Of a DNA stretch of 64,000 nucleotides, positions 35,801 through 43,396 are shown one piece after another. Under the pieces are notes generated by a model that saw nothing but the letters and a program-made list of their open reading frames with translations, had not been told where the DNA came from and did not search any database. The stretch comes from B10-G9 sp964627755 (GTDB lineage: Bacteria; Chloroflexota; Anaerolineae; Anaerolineales; UBA11858). Both the position numbers and the translations under genes were made by a program. Positions within the stretch are counted from its first letter, which is position 1; each line of letters starts with the position of its first letter. The DNA lies in NCBI GenBank assembly GCA_964627755.1, contig CAZVIH010000110.1:19662-83661 (forward strand), written 5' to 3'.

Positions 35801-37411
35801 TATACTTGTTCCCAGGATAACATCATACACATTACGGAAACCATCAAGGAGCAAAATCTCAACCGGGTGGTTGTCGCCAGCTGTACTCCCCTGACCCACC
35901 AACCCCTTTTCCAGGATAGCATCATGGATGCCGGATTAAACCCGTATCTATTTGAAATGGCCAATATCAGAAATCAATGTTCCTGGGTTCATTCTTCAGA
36001 TAGTCAGGCAGCAACACATAAGGCTGAAAAGCTAATTCGAATGGCAGTGGCAAAAGTTAGCAGACACAGCGCCCAGGAAACCATTGATGTTCCAGTTCAT
36101 AAGAATGCTCTTGTGGTTGGCGGAGGAGCCGCTGGAATCACCGCCGCGCTAACATTAGCTGAGCAGGGTTTTCCAGTTCACCTCGTGGAAAAAGATAACA
36201 GTCTGGGAGGCCAGCTCCGCAACCTGCATATCCCGATGGATAGATTTGATCCTCAACTGATTCTGAATGATCTGCGTCAAAAAGTCCATAACCAGCAAAA
36301 TCTTACCATCCATCTAAATTCCAGGGTTATCAGTACCACCGGATTTAAGGGGAGCTTCACAAGTCAGGTTGAATCCGACGATGGCGGAATAACCAGCATC
36401 CAGCACGGAGCCACCATCCTGGCAACCGGCGGAGAGGAATATCGTGGGCCAGAATATGGCTATGGCACGGATCCTGATATCGTCACACAGCAAGAATTGG
36501 AGAAACTTCTGATCAAAGATATAAAATTGGAAGACATCCCAGTTAATGGATCAATTGTCATGATCCAATGTGTTGGACCTGCGGAAGAATACTGCAGCAG
36601 AATTTGCTGTACTAACGCTCTGAAAAATGCCCAGGCGCTGAAAAGATCTCGTCCCGATCTACAAATCCATATCCTCTATCGCGATATCCGTGTTTACGGT
36701 TTAATGGAACAGCTTTACACCAATGTGCGGGATCTGGGTGTTCTGTTCTTCCGGTATGACGATCAACACAAACCGGAGCTCCTGTCCAAACCAGATCGCC
36801 TGCCAGGCCAAAACCTCCAGATCACCTCCTGGGATCTTTCCCTGAGGAAGCAGATCAAATTTGAACCTGATCTGCTGGTATTATCCATGCCTGTCATCCC
36901 TCGCCCGGATATGAAAGATCTGGCCAATCAATTCAAAGTATCCCTCGATCAGGATGGTTTTTTCCTGGAAGCCCATGTAAAACTCCGCCCTGTCGATTTT
37001 TCTACAGAAGGTATTTATATGGCCGGCTTGGCCCATTATCCTAAACTTGTTGAAGAGAGCATCATACAAGCCCAGGCAGCTGCCTCGAGAGCTTCAATCA
37101 TCCTCAGTCAGGATACACTTAAAGCCGGTGGTAGTGTTGCAGTTGTCGCCCAGCAAGAATGTACTGGGTGTTTGACATGTGTGCGCGTCTGCCCCTTTGA
37201 AGTACCTGTTATCCAGTCGGATGTCATCGGAGTTGGTGGGATGTTAGGCGCCGCGTATATTGAACCCGCCATCTGCCAGGGCTGCGGGATCTGTGTTGCT
37301 GAATGTCCCGCCCAGGCGATTGACCTTATGCATTACACAGATTCACAACTAAAAGCCAAAGTCACCGCCCTTCTTAATCCCGAAGATATGACCCTGTTAA
37401 TGCTGCAATAG
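32837..37411 (+). CDS. hdrA: HdrA-GltD/NfnB-HdrA fusion flavoprotein, copy 2
   Basis: 1524 residues from the ATG at 32837, collinear with the 26123 protein. It keeps the HdrA start (VMGGGITGMQSALDLADQGF), CVACNDCVEVCP, the GltD Fe-S block PCRDACPTGQRAQGY and CGRICNHRCEDAC, and IIGAGPCGLTAAQD. The inserted nucleotide-binding site differs from copy 1: GAGDVAMDVARTARRL, then VYRRRSEDSSAGEEE (about residue 427). This is the YRR form that binds NADPH phosphate in GltD and NfnB. The second HdrA module starts IGVFVCHCGSNIAGYLDV, and two ferredoxin motifs close the chain (CTGCLTCVRVCP and CQGCGICVAECP). The copies are probably an ancient duplication with changed coenzyme use. Confidence 0.9.
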   Translation: MMEQNSNHSSSTDPIVAASINTNTNGKIGSVLVMGGGITGMQSALDLADQGFKVYLIEKDTAIGGKMAQLDKTFPTNDCAMCNISPKLVETGRHPNIEIITNATIHHISGQKGNFSVQIWQEPRYIDIEKCVACNDCVEVCPVIVPDIFNEDLIKRTAVYKKYPQAIPNALAIQKAGVAPCRDACPTGQRAQGYIALIREGRWDDALRVIKMDNPFPGICGRICNHRCEDACNRAKLDEAINIRALKRFVTDKVYQNPREKREPVEILHPDKKVAIIGAGPCGLTAAQDIIQNGYPVTIFEALPVAGGMLRVGVPEYRLPAEIVDREVQDIIDLGVDLKLNHMVNDLDQVFQSGFQAILIAVGAHEGVRPPIRGANLPGVLVSTNFLRDVRLDKIPDLGEKVVVVGAGDVAMDVARTARRLNSEVHVVYRRRSEDSSAGEEEIRHAEEEGIEFHFQTSPTEIISGGSDKLSGMWCVATEPGTIDKSGRPKPVPIPESKHFLDCDTVIFAVGQRAGLAFIPDDAGVGITDKNTIAINPNTFAATREGVFAAGDSIFGTAYVIEAISSGHTAARSIIRYLQGKRLEPERKPALPVVELSQQDIQERIARGEVERKPRVPLPEISANERVGNFDEVVKGYDEASAMEEAARCLACGICSECMSCVFACGTDAIDHDMISSEKTLQVGGIILAPGYKTYPAEKLEEFGFGRFPNVVTSIQFERLLSASGPTMGHIKRPSDGILPKKIAFLQCIGSRDQDHPYCSSICCMAATKEAVIAKEHHPQLDIHIFQMDMRAFSKGYWNYFKRARDQYGVHYHHCRISAILEDPENHNLILRHPADSEPTQNIIHDIFDMVVLSVGMEISDDVKILSQQLGLSLRTEGFINCQEESPLETNLPGVYAAGPFRSPKDIPESVIEASGAAGVIASYLSAARFTETTTREYPVEKDTSCDPPRIGVFVCHCGSNIAGYLDVSLVTEYAASLPFVVHAESNLYTCSQDNIIHITETIKEQNLNRVVVASCTPLTHQPLFQDSIMDAGLNPYLFEMANIRNQCSWVHSSDSQAATHKAEKLIRMAVAKVSRHSAQETIDVPVHKNALVVGGGAAGITAALTLAEQGFPVHLVEKDNSLGGQLRNLHIPMDRFDPQLILNDLRQKVHNQQNLTIHLNSRVISTTGFKGSFTSQVESDDGGITSIQHGATILATGGEEYRGPEYGYGTDPDIVTQQELEKLLIKDIKLEDIPVNGSIVMIQCVGPAEEYCSRICCTNALKNAQALKRSRPDLQIHILYRDIRVYGLMEQLYTNVRDLGVLFFRYDDQHKPELLSKPDRLPGQNLQITSWDLSLRKQIKFEPDLLVLSMPVIPRPDMKDLANQFKVSLDQDGFFLEAHVKLRPVDFSTEGIYMAGLAHYPKLVEESIIQAQAAASRASIILSQDTLKAGGSVAVVAQQECTGCLTCVRVCPFEVPVIQSDVIGVGGMLGAAYIEPAICQGCGICVAECPAQAIDLMHYTDSQLKAKVTALLNPEDMTLLMLQ

Positions 37412-37464
37412 AAATGTGATTAATGTCAAGATTGTAGGAATCCGAGCAATGGAGTATAAATTCT

Positions 37465-37896
37465 GTGGATAAAGCACCAGGCCAAACTGAGATAATTGCT
37501 TATTGCTGTAAACACTGCGCCTACGCAGCAGCTGATCTGGCTGGCGGGCTGAGAATGCAGTATCCTCCGTCAGTCAAAATCATTGAACTTCCCTGCACAG
37601 GGAGAATAGATGTTTTATCCCTCCTGGAAGCATTTGAGCAAGGTGCAGATGGTATTATGGTGGCCGGTTGACTGCCTGGTGATTGTCATTACCTGGAAGG
37701 TAATGCTCACGCCAACAAAAGAGTAAACCATCTTCAGTCAATCCTGGCTGCCATTGGTATAACACCTGACCGCATCAGGATGGTCAATGTGTCAGCTGCC
37801 ATGGCATCCGAGTTTGTTAAATTGACAACGGAATTGCATGAGTATTTGCAGTCAATCGGACCTAATCCATTAAAGAACGGTACATCAGATCATTAG
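37465..37896 (+). CDS. mvhD: Selenocysteine-containing MvhD/FlpD, copy 2
   Basis: 143 residues with a GTG start and an in-frame TGA at 37669-37671 read as Sec (residue 69). The frame runs on to TAG at 37894. VAGU-LPGDCHYLEGN matches copy 1, and the N-terminal CCKHCAYAAADLAGG and late PNPLK agree as well. The function is the same: a [2Fe-2S] electron relay to HdrA. The spacing from the UGA to the hairpin is also identical. GGAG at 37451 serves as ribosome binding site. It follows the second HdrA fusion by 53 bases. Confidence 0.93.
37688..37704 (+). promoter_or_regulatory. Putative bacterial SECIS hairpin, mvhD copy 2
   Basis: The same ATTACC-TGGAA-GGTAAT hairpin as in copy 1, 16 bases after the UGA. 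An extra C-G pair can extend it here. Third codon positions are identical to copy 1 across the hairpin. Confidence 0.6.
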
Positions 37897-37946
37897 CTAA
37901 ATAGATTTACTGGATGAGTATCATATTGTAATTAGAGGAGAAAAGT

Positions 37947-38636
37947 ATGATTACCGGCGAACAAAAATCTCTCGAGGAAATTCAATCGCTGCTAGGAGAT
38001 GCCGAAAAAGTATTGGTAGTTGGATGTGGAACTTGCGTGACAGTCTGTTTTGCAGGCGGATCCCGCGAAGCGCAAATCCTTTCCTCATCCCTGCGGATGG
38101 CATCAAAGCTCCAGAATCATCCCCAGAATGTCACAGATGTGACCGTTCAGCGGCAATGTGAGTGGGAATACCTGGACGAAATTGAAAAAGAAATTGCTGA
38201 GGCGGACGTGGTTCTCTCTCTGGCGTGTGGAATCGGTGTCCAGGCTATTGCAGAACACTTCCCAAACACCTGGGTTGTCCCAGGACTGAATACGACCTTC
38301 CTGGGACTTCCTGTTGAACAGGGAATCTGGGAAGAGCGCTGTGCCGCTTGCGGCGATTGCGTCCTTGGATTGACCGGGGGTATATGCCCAATCGCCCGTT
38401 GTTCTAAATCCCTTCTCAATGGCCCCTGCGGTGGATCCGAAGACGGTCATTGTGAGATCGACCCTGATGTGCCATGCGCCTGGCAGCTGATCTATGACCG
38501 CCTGACCAGCATGGGTAGACAAGAAACCATGCTCGAACTGCAGATGCCCAAGAACTGGCAGGTATCTCGGGATGGTGGGCCAAGAAAGATCGTCCGCGAA
38601 GATTTGCGGTTGATCACAGACGATACAGAAGTATGA
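37947..38636 (+). CDS. metV: MetV, zinc/Fe-S partner of methylene-THF reductase
   Basis: 229 residues. Cys motifs include VVGCGTCVTVC, SLACGIGVQ, CAACGDCVLG, GGICPIARC, LNGPCGGSEDGHCE and VPCAWQLIYDRL, typical of the MetV/MTHFR C-terminal family. In acetogens MetV pairs with MetF and links it to an Hdr/Mvh module. AGAGGAG precedes the ATG. It leads the metV-metF-hdrCB run, so it should form the heart of the MTHFR complex. Confidence 0.9.
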   Translation: MITGEQKSLEEIQSLLGDAEKVLVVGCGTCVTVCFAGGSREAQILSSSLRMASKLQNHPQNVTDVTVQRQCEWEYLDEIEKEIAEADVVLSLACGIGVQAIAEHFPNTWVVPGLNTTFLGLPVEQGIWEERCAACGDCVLGLTGGICPIARCSKSLLNGPCGGSEDGHCEIDPDVPCAWQLIYDRLTSMGRQETMLELQMPKNWQVSRDGGPRKIVREDLRLITDDTEV

Positions 38637-38652
38637 GCGAGGAGATACATTG

Positions 38653-39660
38653 ATGAGCAGCAAAGACAACGGATATTTAGTTGGTTCCAATTTAGAGAAA
38701 ATGCTCCGGGCTGGTCACTTTGTCGTCACCGGAGAACTCGGTCCCCCACAAAGCGCTGACCCCGGGGTCATCCGCGAAAAAGCTGCCCTTTTAAAGGGTT
38801 ATGTGGACGCAGTGAACATCACAGACAATCAGACAGCGATCGTCCGTATGTCAAGTATTGGCGCGGGGACGCTAGTACTGCAGGAAGGCCTGGAACCTGT
38901 CATCCAGATGACCTGCCGTGATCGCAATCGTTTGGCGATCCAGGCTGATCTCCTGGGAGCTTCCGCCCTTGGTTTAAAGAACTTGCTTTGCCTGACTGGC
39001 GATCACCAGATCTTTGGAAACCATCCCACAGCAAAAAATGTCTATGACATGGATTCCCTGCAAATGGTTCATATGGTGACAGAAATGCGGGATAAAGCCA
39101 TTTTCCAATGCGGCGATGAAATGAAAGGCCAAACAGCGGCCTTCTTGGTTGGCGCAGCTGCCGCTCCTTTTGCAGATCCAACTGCCTTTCGGCCATTAAG
39201 GCTCGCAAAAAAGATTAAAGCCGGGGCAAACTTCATCCAGACCCAGCTGGTTTATGACGTCAAAGAATTTGCCAAATATATGGAAAAGGTTCGCGAATTA
39301 GGCGTGCATAAAGAAGCTTACATCCTTGCCGGGGTTGGTCCGCTGAAGAGTCCAGGAATGGCAAATTATATGAAAAATAATGTACCTGGTATTCTTGTTC
39401 CTGATGAGGTGATCGACAGAATGATGGAGGCCGGGAAAGAATGGGCCGGGAAGAAGGCTTCTGAACTATCTCCTGAAGAGAAGAAAGCTCGCTCCAAAGC
39501 CTGGCAGACAGAAGGAATTCAAGTTTGCATAGACCTGATCAAGGATATCAAGAAAATTGAAGGTGTTGCCGGCGTCCATATCATGGCAATAGAATGGGAA
39601 GAAGCTGTAAAGCCCATTGTCGAGGGAGCAGGTCTTTATCCACGCCCTGAAGTTAAGTAA
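38653..39660 (+). CDS. metF: 5,10-methylenetetrahydrofolate reductase MetF
   Basis: 335 residues, ATG at 38653 preceded by GAGGAG; a TTG one codon earlier is an alternative. TIM-barrel MetF features are present: FVVTGELGPPQSADP, VDAVNITDNQTAIVRMSS, ALGLKNLLCLTGDH, FPTAF-like PTAFRPLRLAKKIKAGANFIQTQLVYD. It reduces methylene-THF to methyl-THF in the methyl branch of the Wood-Ljungdahl pathway, using FAD. In the MetFV-HdrABC-MvhD arrangement known from acetogens, electrons come from or go to Hdr subunits. It lies 17 bases after metV. Confidence 0.93.
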   Translation: MSSKDNGYLVGSNLEKMLRAGHFVVTGELGPPQSADPGVIREKAALLKGYVDAVNITDNQTAIVRMSSIGAGTLVLQEGLEPVIQMTCRDRNRLAIQADLLGASALGLKNLLCLTGDHQIFGNHPTAKNVYDMDSLQMVHMVTEMRDKAIFQCGDEMKGQTAAFLVGAAAAPFADPTAFRPLRLAKKIKAGANFIQTQLVYDVKEFAKYMEKVRELGVHKEAYILAGVGPLKSPGMANYMKNNVPGILVPDEVIDRMMEAGKEWAGKKASELSPEEKKARSKAWQTEGIQVCIDLIKDIKKIEGVAGVHIMAIEWEEAVKPIVEGAGLYPRPEVK

Positions 39661-39692
39661 GAATTTTTATTCGTAGCTGAAAGGATAATTCC

Positions 39693-41126
39693 ATGTCAGA
39701 GGAAACCAAGATTTCAGAACAACAAACTATCACCATTAACGGAAATCTGGCTGAACGGATCCGGGAAGAGATCGGCGAAAATGTCTATCTCTGCTACCAG
39801 TGCGTCAAATGCACCAGCGGTTGTCCTGTTGCGGAATATTTTGACTGGCAGCCCAACCAGATCATGCGGGCTATTCAATTAGGCCAGGAAGATATTGCAC
39901 TGCATTCAAAAACACCCTGGTTATGCTCCTCCTGTTTGACCTGCACCACGCGCTGTCCCCAGGGTTTGCATATCACAGCAATCATGGAATTCTTGACCCG
40001 TGAAGTTCTGGAGCGGGGATATAAACCTGAGATCCCTGAAACCAATCGATTTAATCGAGCTTTCATGAGAGAAATTAATCTTTGGGGTCGATCCTATGAA
40101 CCGGGATTAATGGCTGAACTAATTTTACAAAAGCCAATGACTTTGATCGATGACATTCAGCTTTACTTGCGTTTTTTCCAGAAAGGCAAAGTTGCTCTCA
40201 TACCCCATCTAACAAAAATGCCCAGTAAAAAAGAGATCAAAGAACAGCCAGGCGCAGTTAATAAAGTGGCCTATTATCCAGGATGCTCGCTGGAAACCAC
40301 TGCAACAGAATACAACCATTCCACATTGGAGGTTTGTAAAGCCCTGGACTTCCCGTTGGTAGAACCCCGGGGATGGGTATGCTGCGGCAGCTCTGCCGCC
40401 CACCGGGCGGACCCGGAAGCTGCTCTACACCTGCCTATGGAAAATTTGGCTTTGGTTGAAAAACAGGGTTACAAAGAAGTCACTATGCCCTGTGCAGCCT
40501 GTTATAACCGCCACAAGGCCGCTCAGTATGAGATCAGGACTTTCCCTGACCATAAAGAAAAAGCTGACCAGCTCCTGGGGTATGAATACCAGGATGAGGT
40601 ATACGTCAGCACAATGATCGAATCGATTTACAAACATGTAGGCCCCCAGACTGTGGCAGAAAAAACCAAAAATCCGCTCAAGGGTCTCAAACTAGTTTGT
40701 TATTATGGCTGCCTGCTTACCAGACCGCCAGATATCACTGGTGCAGAACATCCAGAATATCCGATGGATATGGATGTATTGATGGAATCCATGGGTGCTG
40801 AAGTGCTGGATTGGTCCTTTAAAACAACCTGCTGTGGAGCAGGCCATGCCCTCTCCCGCCCGGATATAGTAGTTGACCTCAGCGCAAACCTGGTACAGGG
40901 AGCAATTGACGTTGGCGCTGATGCGATTGCTGTGGCCTGTCCCCTCTGCCATATGAATCTGGATGCGAGGCAATTCCAGATGGAAATCGATCACACTGTC
41001 CCAATCATGTATTTCACCCAATTAATGGCCGTCGCCCTGGACCTGCCCCCCAAAGCCGCAGCCCTCCACAAAAATATCGTTGATCCCCGCCCTTTATTGG
41101 TCGAAAAAGGCCTGATCAAAGGCTGA
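39693..41126 (+). CDS. hdrCB: HdrC-HdrB fusion (heterodisulfide-reductase-like)
   Basis: 477 residues. The N-terminal HdrC part has two [4Fe-4S] motifs: CYQCVKCTSGCP (about 33-44) and CSSCLTCTTRCP (about 78-89). The rest is HdrB with two CCG domains: YYPGCSL, VCCGSS (about 230), PCAACYNRH, then CYYGC (about 336), TCCGAGHALS (about 380) and CPLCHMN. HdrB normally holds noncubane clusters that reduce a disulfide; in a MetF complex it should relay electrons. AAGGAT precedes the ATG. It closes the operon, and a terminator follows. Confidence 0.92.
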   Translation: MSEETKISEQQTITINGNLAERIREEIGENVYLCYQCVKCTSGCPVAEYFDWQPNQIMRAIQLGQEDIALHSKTPWLCSSCLTCTTRCPQGLHITAIMEFLTREVLERGYKPEIPETNRFNRAFMREINLWGRSYEPGLMAELILQKPMTLIDDIQLYLRFFQKGKVALIPHLTKMPSKKEIKEQPGAVNKVAYYPGCSLETTATEYNHSTLEVCKALDFPLVEPRGWVCCGSSAAHRADPEAALHLPMENLALVEKQGYKEVTMPCAACYNRHKAAQYEIRTFPDHKEKADQLLGYEYQDEVYVSTMIESIYKHVGPQTVAEKTKNPLKGLKLVCYYGCLLTRPPDITGAEHPEYPMDMDVLMESMGAEVLDWSFKTTCCGAGHALSRPDIVVDLSANLVQGAIDVGADAIAVACPLCHMNLDARQFQMEIDHTVPIMYFTQLMAVALDLPPKAAALHKNIVDPRPLLVEKGLIKG

Positions 41127-41152
41127 TCAAGGCTAGTTAAATGATCAACCAG

Positions 41153-41190
41153 AAGGAAGAGGATACTTGGTTCCCAATCCTCTTCCTTTC
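41153..41190 (+). terminator. Terminator of the HdrA-MetF operon
   Basis: GGAAGAGGAT and ATCCTCTTCC form a 10-bp perfect stem with loop ACTTGGTTCCCA, followed by TTTCTTATTTT. It separates the electron-transfer cluster from the serine genes. Confidence 0.9.
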
Positions 41191-41253
41191 TTATTTTAAC
41201 AAGCAGAAAATCATCTATTTTTAGATAAATGTATTAAGTGATTTTGCACACAA

Positions 41254-41282
41254 TTGACACTTCATACTCCATAGATTAGACT
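41254..41282 (+). promoter_or_regulatory. Sigma-70-type promoter for the serine module
   Basis: TTGACA at 41254-41259 and TAGACT at 41277-41282 are 17 bases apart. A second TTGACA occurs near 41294. The promoter lies between the terminator and the aminotransferase gene. Confidence 0.6.
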
Positions 41283-41366
41283 AAAAAATGAGGTTGACAA
41301 CATAAATCGGTCATACCTCTTTAATGCGTGTTTTAACATATTTAATCATCCTCTAAGGAGGCATCC

Positions 41367-42434
41367 GTGTACAAAAAACTCTTTATTCCAGGACCAACCC
41401 ATGTAGTTGATGAGATTCTCGAAGCCATGGCTGTCCCGATGATCGGTCACCGGGATAAACTATATTCTGATTTGCATGGACAGGTTGTCACAAAACTCAA
41501 AAAATTCCTGCAAACAAATGGTCATATCTATTTATCCACTTCATCCTCTTCAGGCATGATGGAAGGTTCAATCCGCAACGTTGTCAACAAAAAAGTCCTG
41601 ATGACGGATTGTGGTGCCTTTTCCAAGCGCTGGTCAGAAATAGCCCTGTTGAATGGAAAAGAGATCGATGTTATCAAAGTTGAGATGGGACAGGCTACAA
41701 CCCCGGAAATGGTGGATGAGTATTTGTCCAAAGGCGGTTTTGAGGCGGTTTGCATCACTCATAATGAAACATCAACCGGTGTGATGAATCCCATCAAAGA
41801 GATCGGTGCCCTGGTCAAAGAGAAATATCCTGATGTATTGGTACTGGTTGATGCTGTGAGTTCGATGGCCGGCACAGAGATCAAAGTCGATGAATGGGGA
41901 TTGGATGTAGTCCTGGCCGGCACGCAAAAAGCGTTTGCGCTGCCCCCCGGTTTGTGTGTTGTCACTGTCAGCGAAAAAGCTTATCAGCGTTCACTATCCG
42001 TTGAGAATAGGGGTTTTTATTTCAATTTTGAAATTCTTGAGAAATACGCACTCAAAGATCAGACCCCTGCTACACCAGCGATCAGTTTGATCAATGCCCT
42101 CAACGTGCAAATGGACCGCATTTATAAAGAAGGTGTAGAAAACCGCTTCCAGCGCCACCTGGACATGGCAGAACATGTAAGGTCCTGGACCCGGAAGAAT
42201 TTTGCCCTTTACAGCGATGAAAAATACCTTTCCCCCACTGTGACCAATGTCCATAACACTCGCGAAATTGATGTAGTGAACCTCAATGCAGAACTTGCCA
42301 AACGCGGTGCCATGTTATCCAATGGTTATGGAGTGCTAAAAGGAAAGTGCTTCAGGATTGCCCACATGGGTGATCTGCAGCTAGCCGATGTGCAGTGGCT
42401 GACGGATCAGATTGATGATATCTTGGGTCTTTAA
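41367..42434 (+). CDS. PLP-dependent aminotransferase (serine-glyoxylate/phosphoserine type)
   Basis: 355 residues with a GTG start; AAGGAGG is 5 bases upstream. It is a class V aminotransferase: FIPGPTHVVDEI start, STSSSSGMMEGSIRNV, NETSTGVMNP, LVDAVSSMAGTEI and the PLP-Lys in LAGTQKAFALPPG (Lys near 192). In this family serine-pyruvate, alanine-glyoxylate and phosphoserine aminotransferases overlap. The next genes are SerA and DUF1015, and this trio often serves serine synthesis. A phosphoserine transaminase role (SerC function) is inferred. Confidence 0.87.
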   Translation: MYKKLFIPGPTHVVDEILEAMAVPMIGHRDKLYSDLHGQVVTKLKKFLQTNGHIYLSTSSSSGMMEGSIRNVVNKKVLMTDCGAFSKRWSEIALLNGKEIDVIKVEMGQATTPEMVDEYLSKGGFEAVCITHNETSTGVMNPIKEIGALVKEKYPDVLVLVDAVSSMAGTEIKVDEWGLDVVLAGTQKAFALPPGLCVVTVSEKAYQRSLSVENRGFYFNFEILEKYALKDQTPATPAISLINALNVQMDRIYKEGVENRFQRHLDMAEHVRSWTRKNFALYSDEKYLSPTVTNVHNTREIDVVNLNAELAKRGAMLSNGYGVLKGKCFRIAHMGDLQLADVQWLTDQIDDILGL

Positions 42435-42490
42435 TTAATCTTCAGGTACTCCAAATCGAGGAGCGCTGAACACTTATTCTGTGAGGAAAA

Positions 42491-43390
42491 ATGAAAGTAT
42501 TAATTTGTGATGCAACTGATCCAAAAGCACTAAAGTTGATTGAAGAAGCAGGTATCGAGGTAGTGAACCAACCCGATATCACTCCAGAAGAACTTCTGGA
42601 AGTGATCCCGGATTATCCCTGCATGGTAGTCAGAAGCCGAACCAAAGTAACCAAAGCAGTCTTGGATGCTGGAACGTCCCTTAAAGCTGTTGTCCGGGCC
42701 GGGGTTGGATTGGACAATATTGATATTGCCTATGCGCAAGAAAAAGGCATCAAAGTCCTCAATACACCATCAGCATCCACCCAATCAGTGGCTGAATTGA
42801 CCATCGCTTACCTGATGGCCCTGGCCCGCAATATCCCCCTCATGACCGCTTCCATGAAAGCAGGAAAATGGGAGAAGAAATCTTTCCTGGGCACTGAGGT
42901 AGCAGGGAAAACCCTGGGACTGATCGGCTCGGGCCGGATTGGTTCCGCCGTTGCAGAGAAAGCTATTGGCCTGGGAATGAAAGTCATTGCATTTGATCCC
43001 TATGTAACCCAACTACCCAATATCACCCTGATGAAATTGGATGATCTCTTTGGTGAAGCGGATTACATCAGCCTGCATGTCCCCCACACGGATGAGACCC
43101 ACAACATCCTGAACGCTGCGGCTTTTAACAAGATGAAAAACGGCGTTCAGATCATCAACTGCGCCAGAGGTGGCACGATTGACGAAGATGCCCTGTACCA
43201 GGCGATCCAGGACGGTAAAGTTGCCGGCGCCGCACTGGATGTATACGCAGAAGAACCGCTTACCGATCCAAAACTATTTTCACTGGACCAGGTGATCGGA
43301 TCACCCCACGTGGGTGCTGGCACAGAAGAAGCAAAAGCCCGGGTTGGTGAAGTCGCCGCCCAGAAAGTTATCGAAACCCTTAAAGGATAA
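42491..43390 (+). CDS. serA: D-3-phosphoglycerate dehydrogenase
   Basis: 299 residues, the short SerA type without an ASB/ACT tail. The NAD-binding motif is GLIGSGRIGSAVAEKA. Substrate and catalytic residues are in VRAGVGLDNID, NCARGGTIDEDALYQA (Arg) and SPHVGAGTEEAK (His). It oxidises 3-phosphoglycerate, the first step of serine synthesis. The lack of a C-terminal regulatory domain means no serine feedback through ACT. GAGG precedes the ATG. The gap to DUF1015 is 6 bases. Confidence 0.92.
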   Translation: MKVLICDATDPKALKLIEEAGIEVVNQPDITPEELLEVIPDYPCMVVRSRTKVTKAVLDAGTSLKAVVRAGVGLDNIDIAYAQEKGIKVLNTPSASTQSVAELTIAYLMALARNIPLMTASMKAGKWEKKSFLGTEVAGKTLGLIGSGRIGSAVAEKAIGLGMKVIAFDPYVTQLPNITLMKLDDLFGEADYISLHVPHTDETHNILNAAAFNKMKNGVQIINCARGGTIDEDALYQAIQDGKVAGAALDVYAEEPLTDPKLFSLDQVIGSPHVGAGTEEAKARVGEVAAQKVIETLKG

Positions 43391-43396
43391 GCCCAG

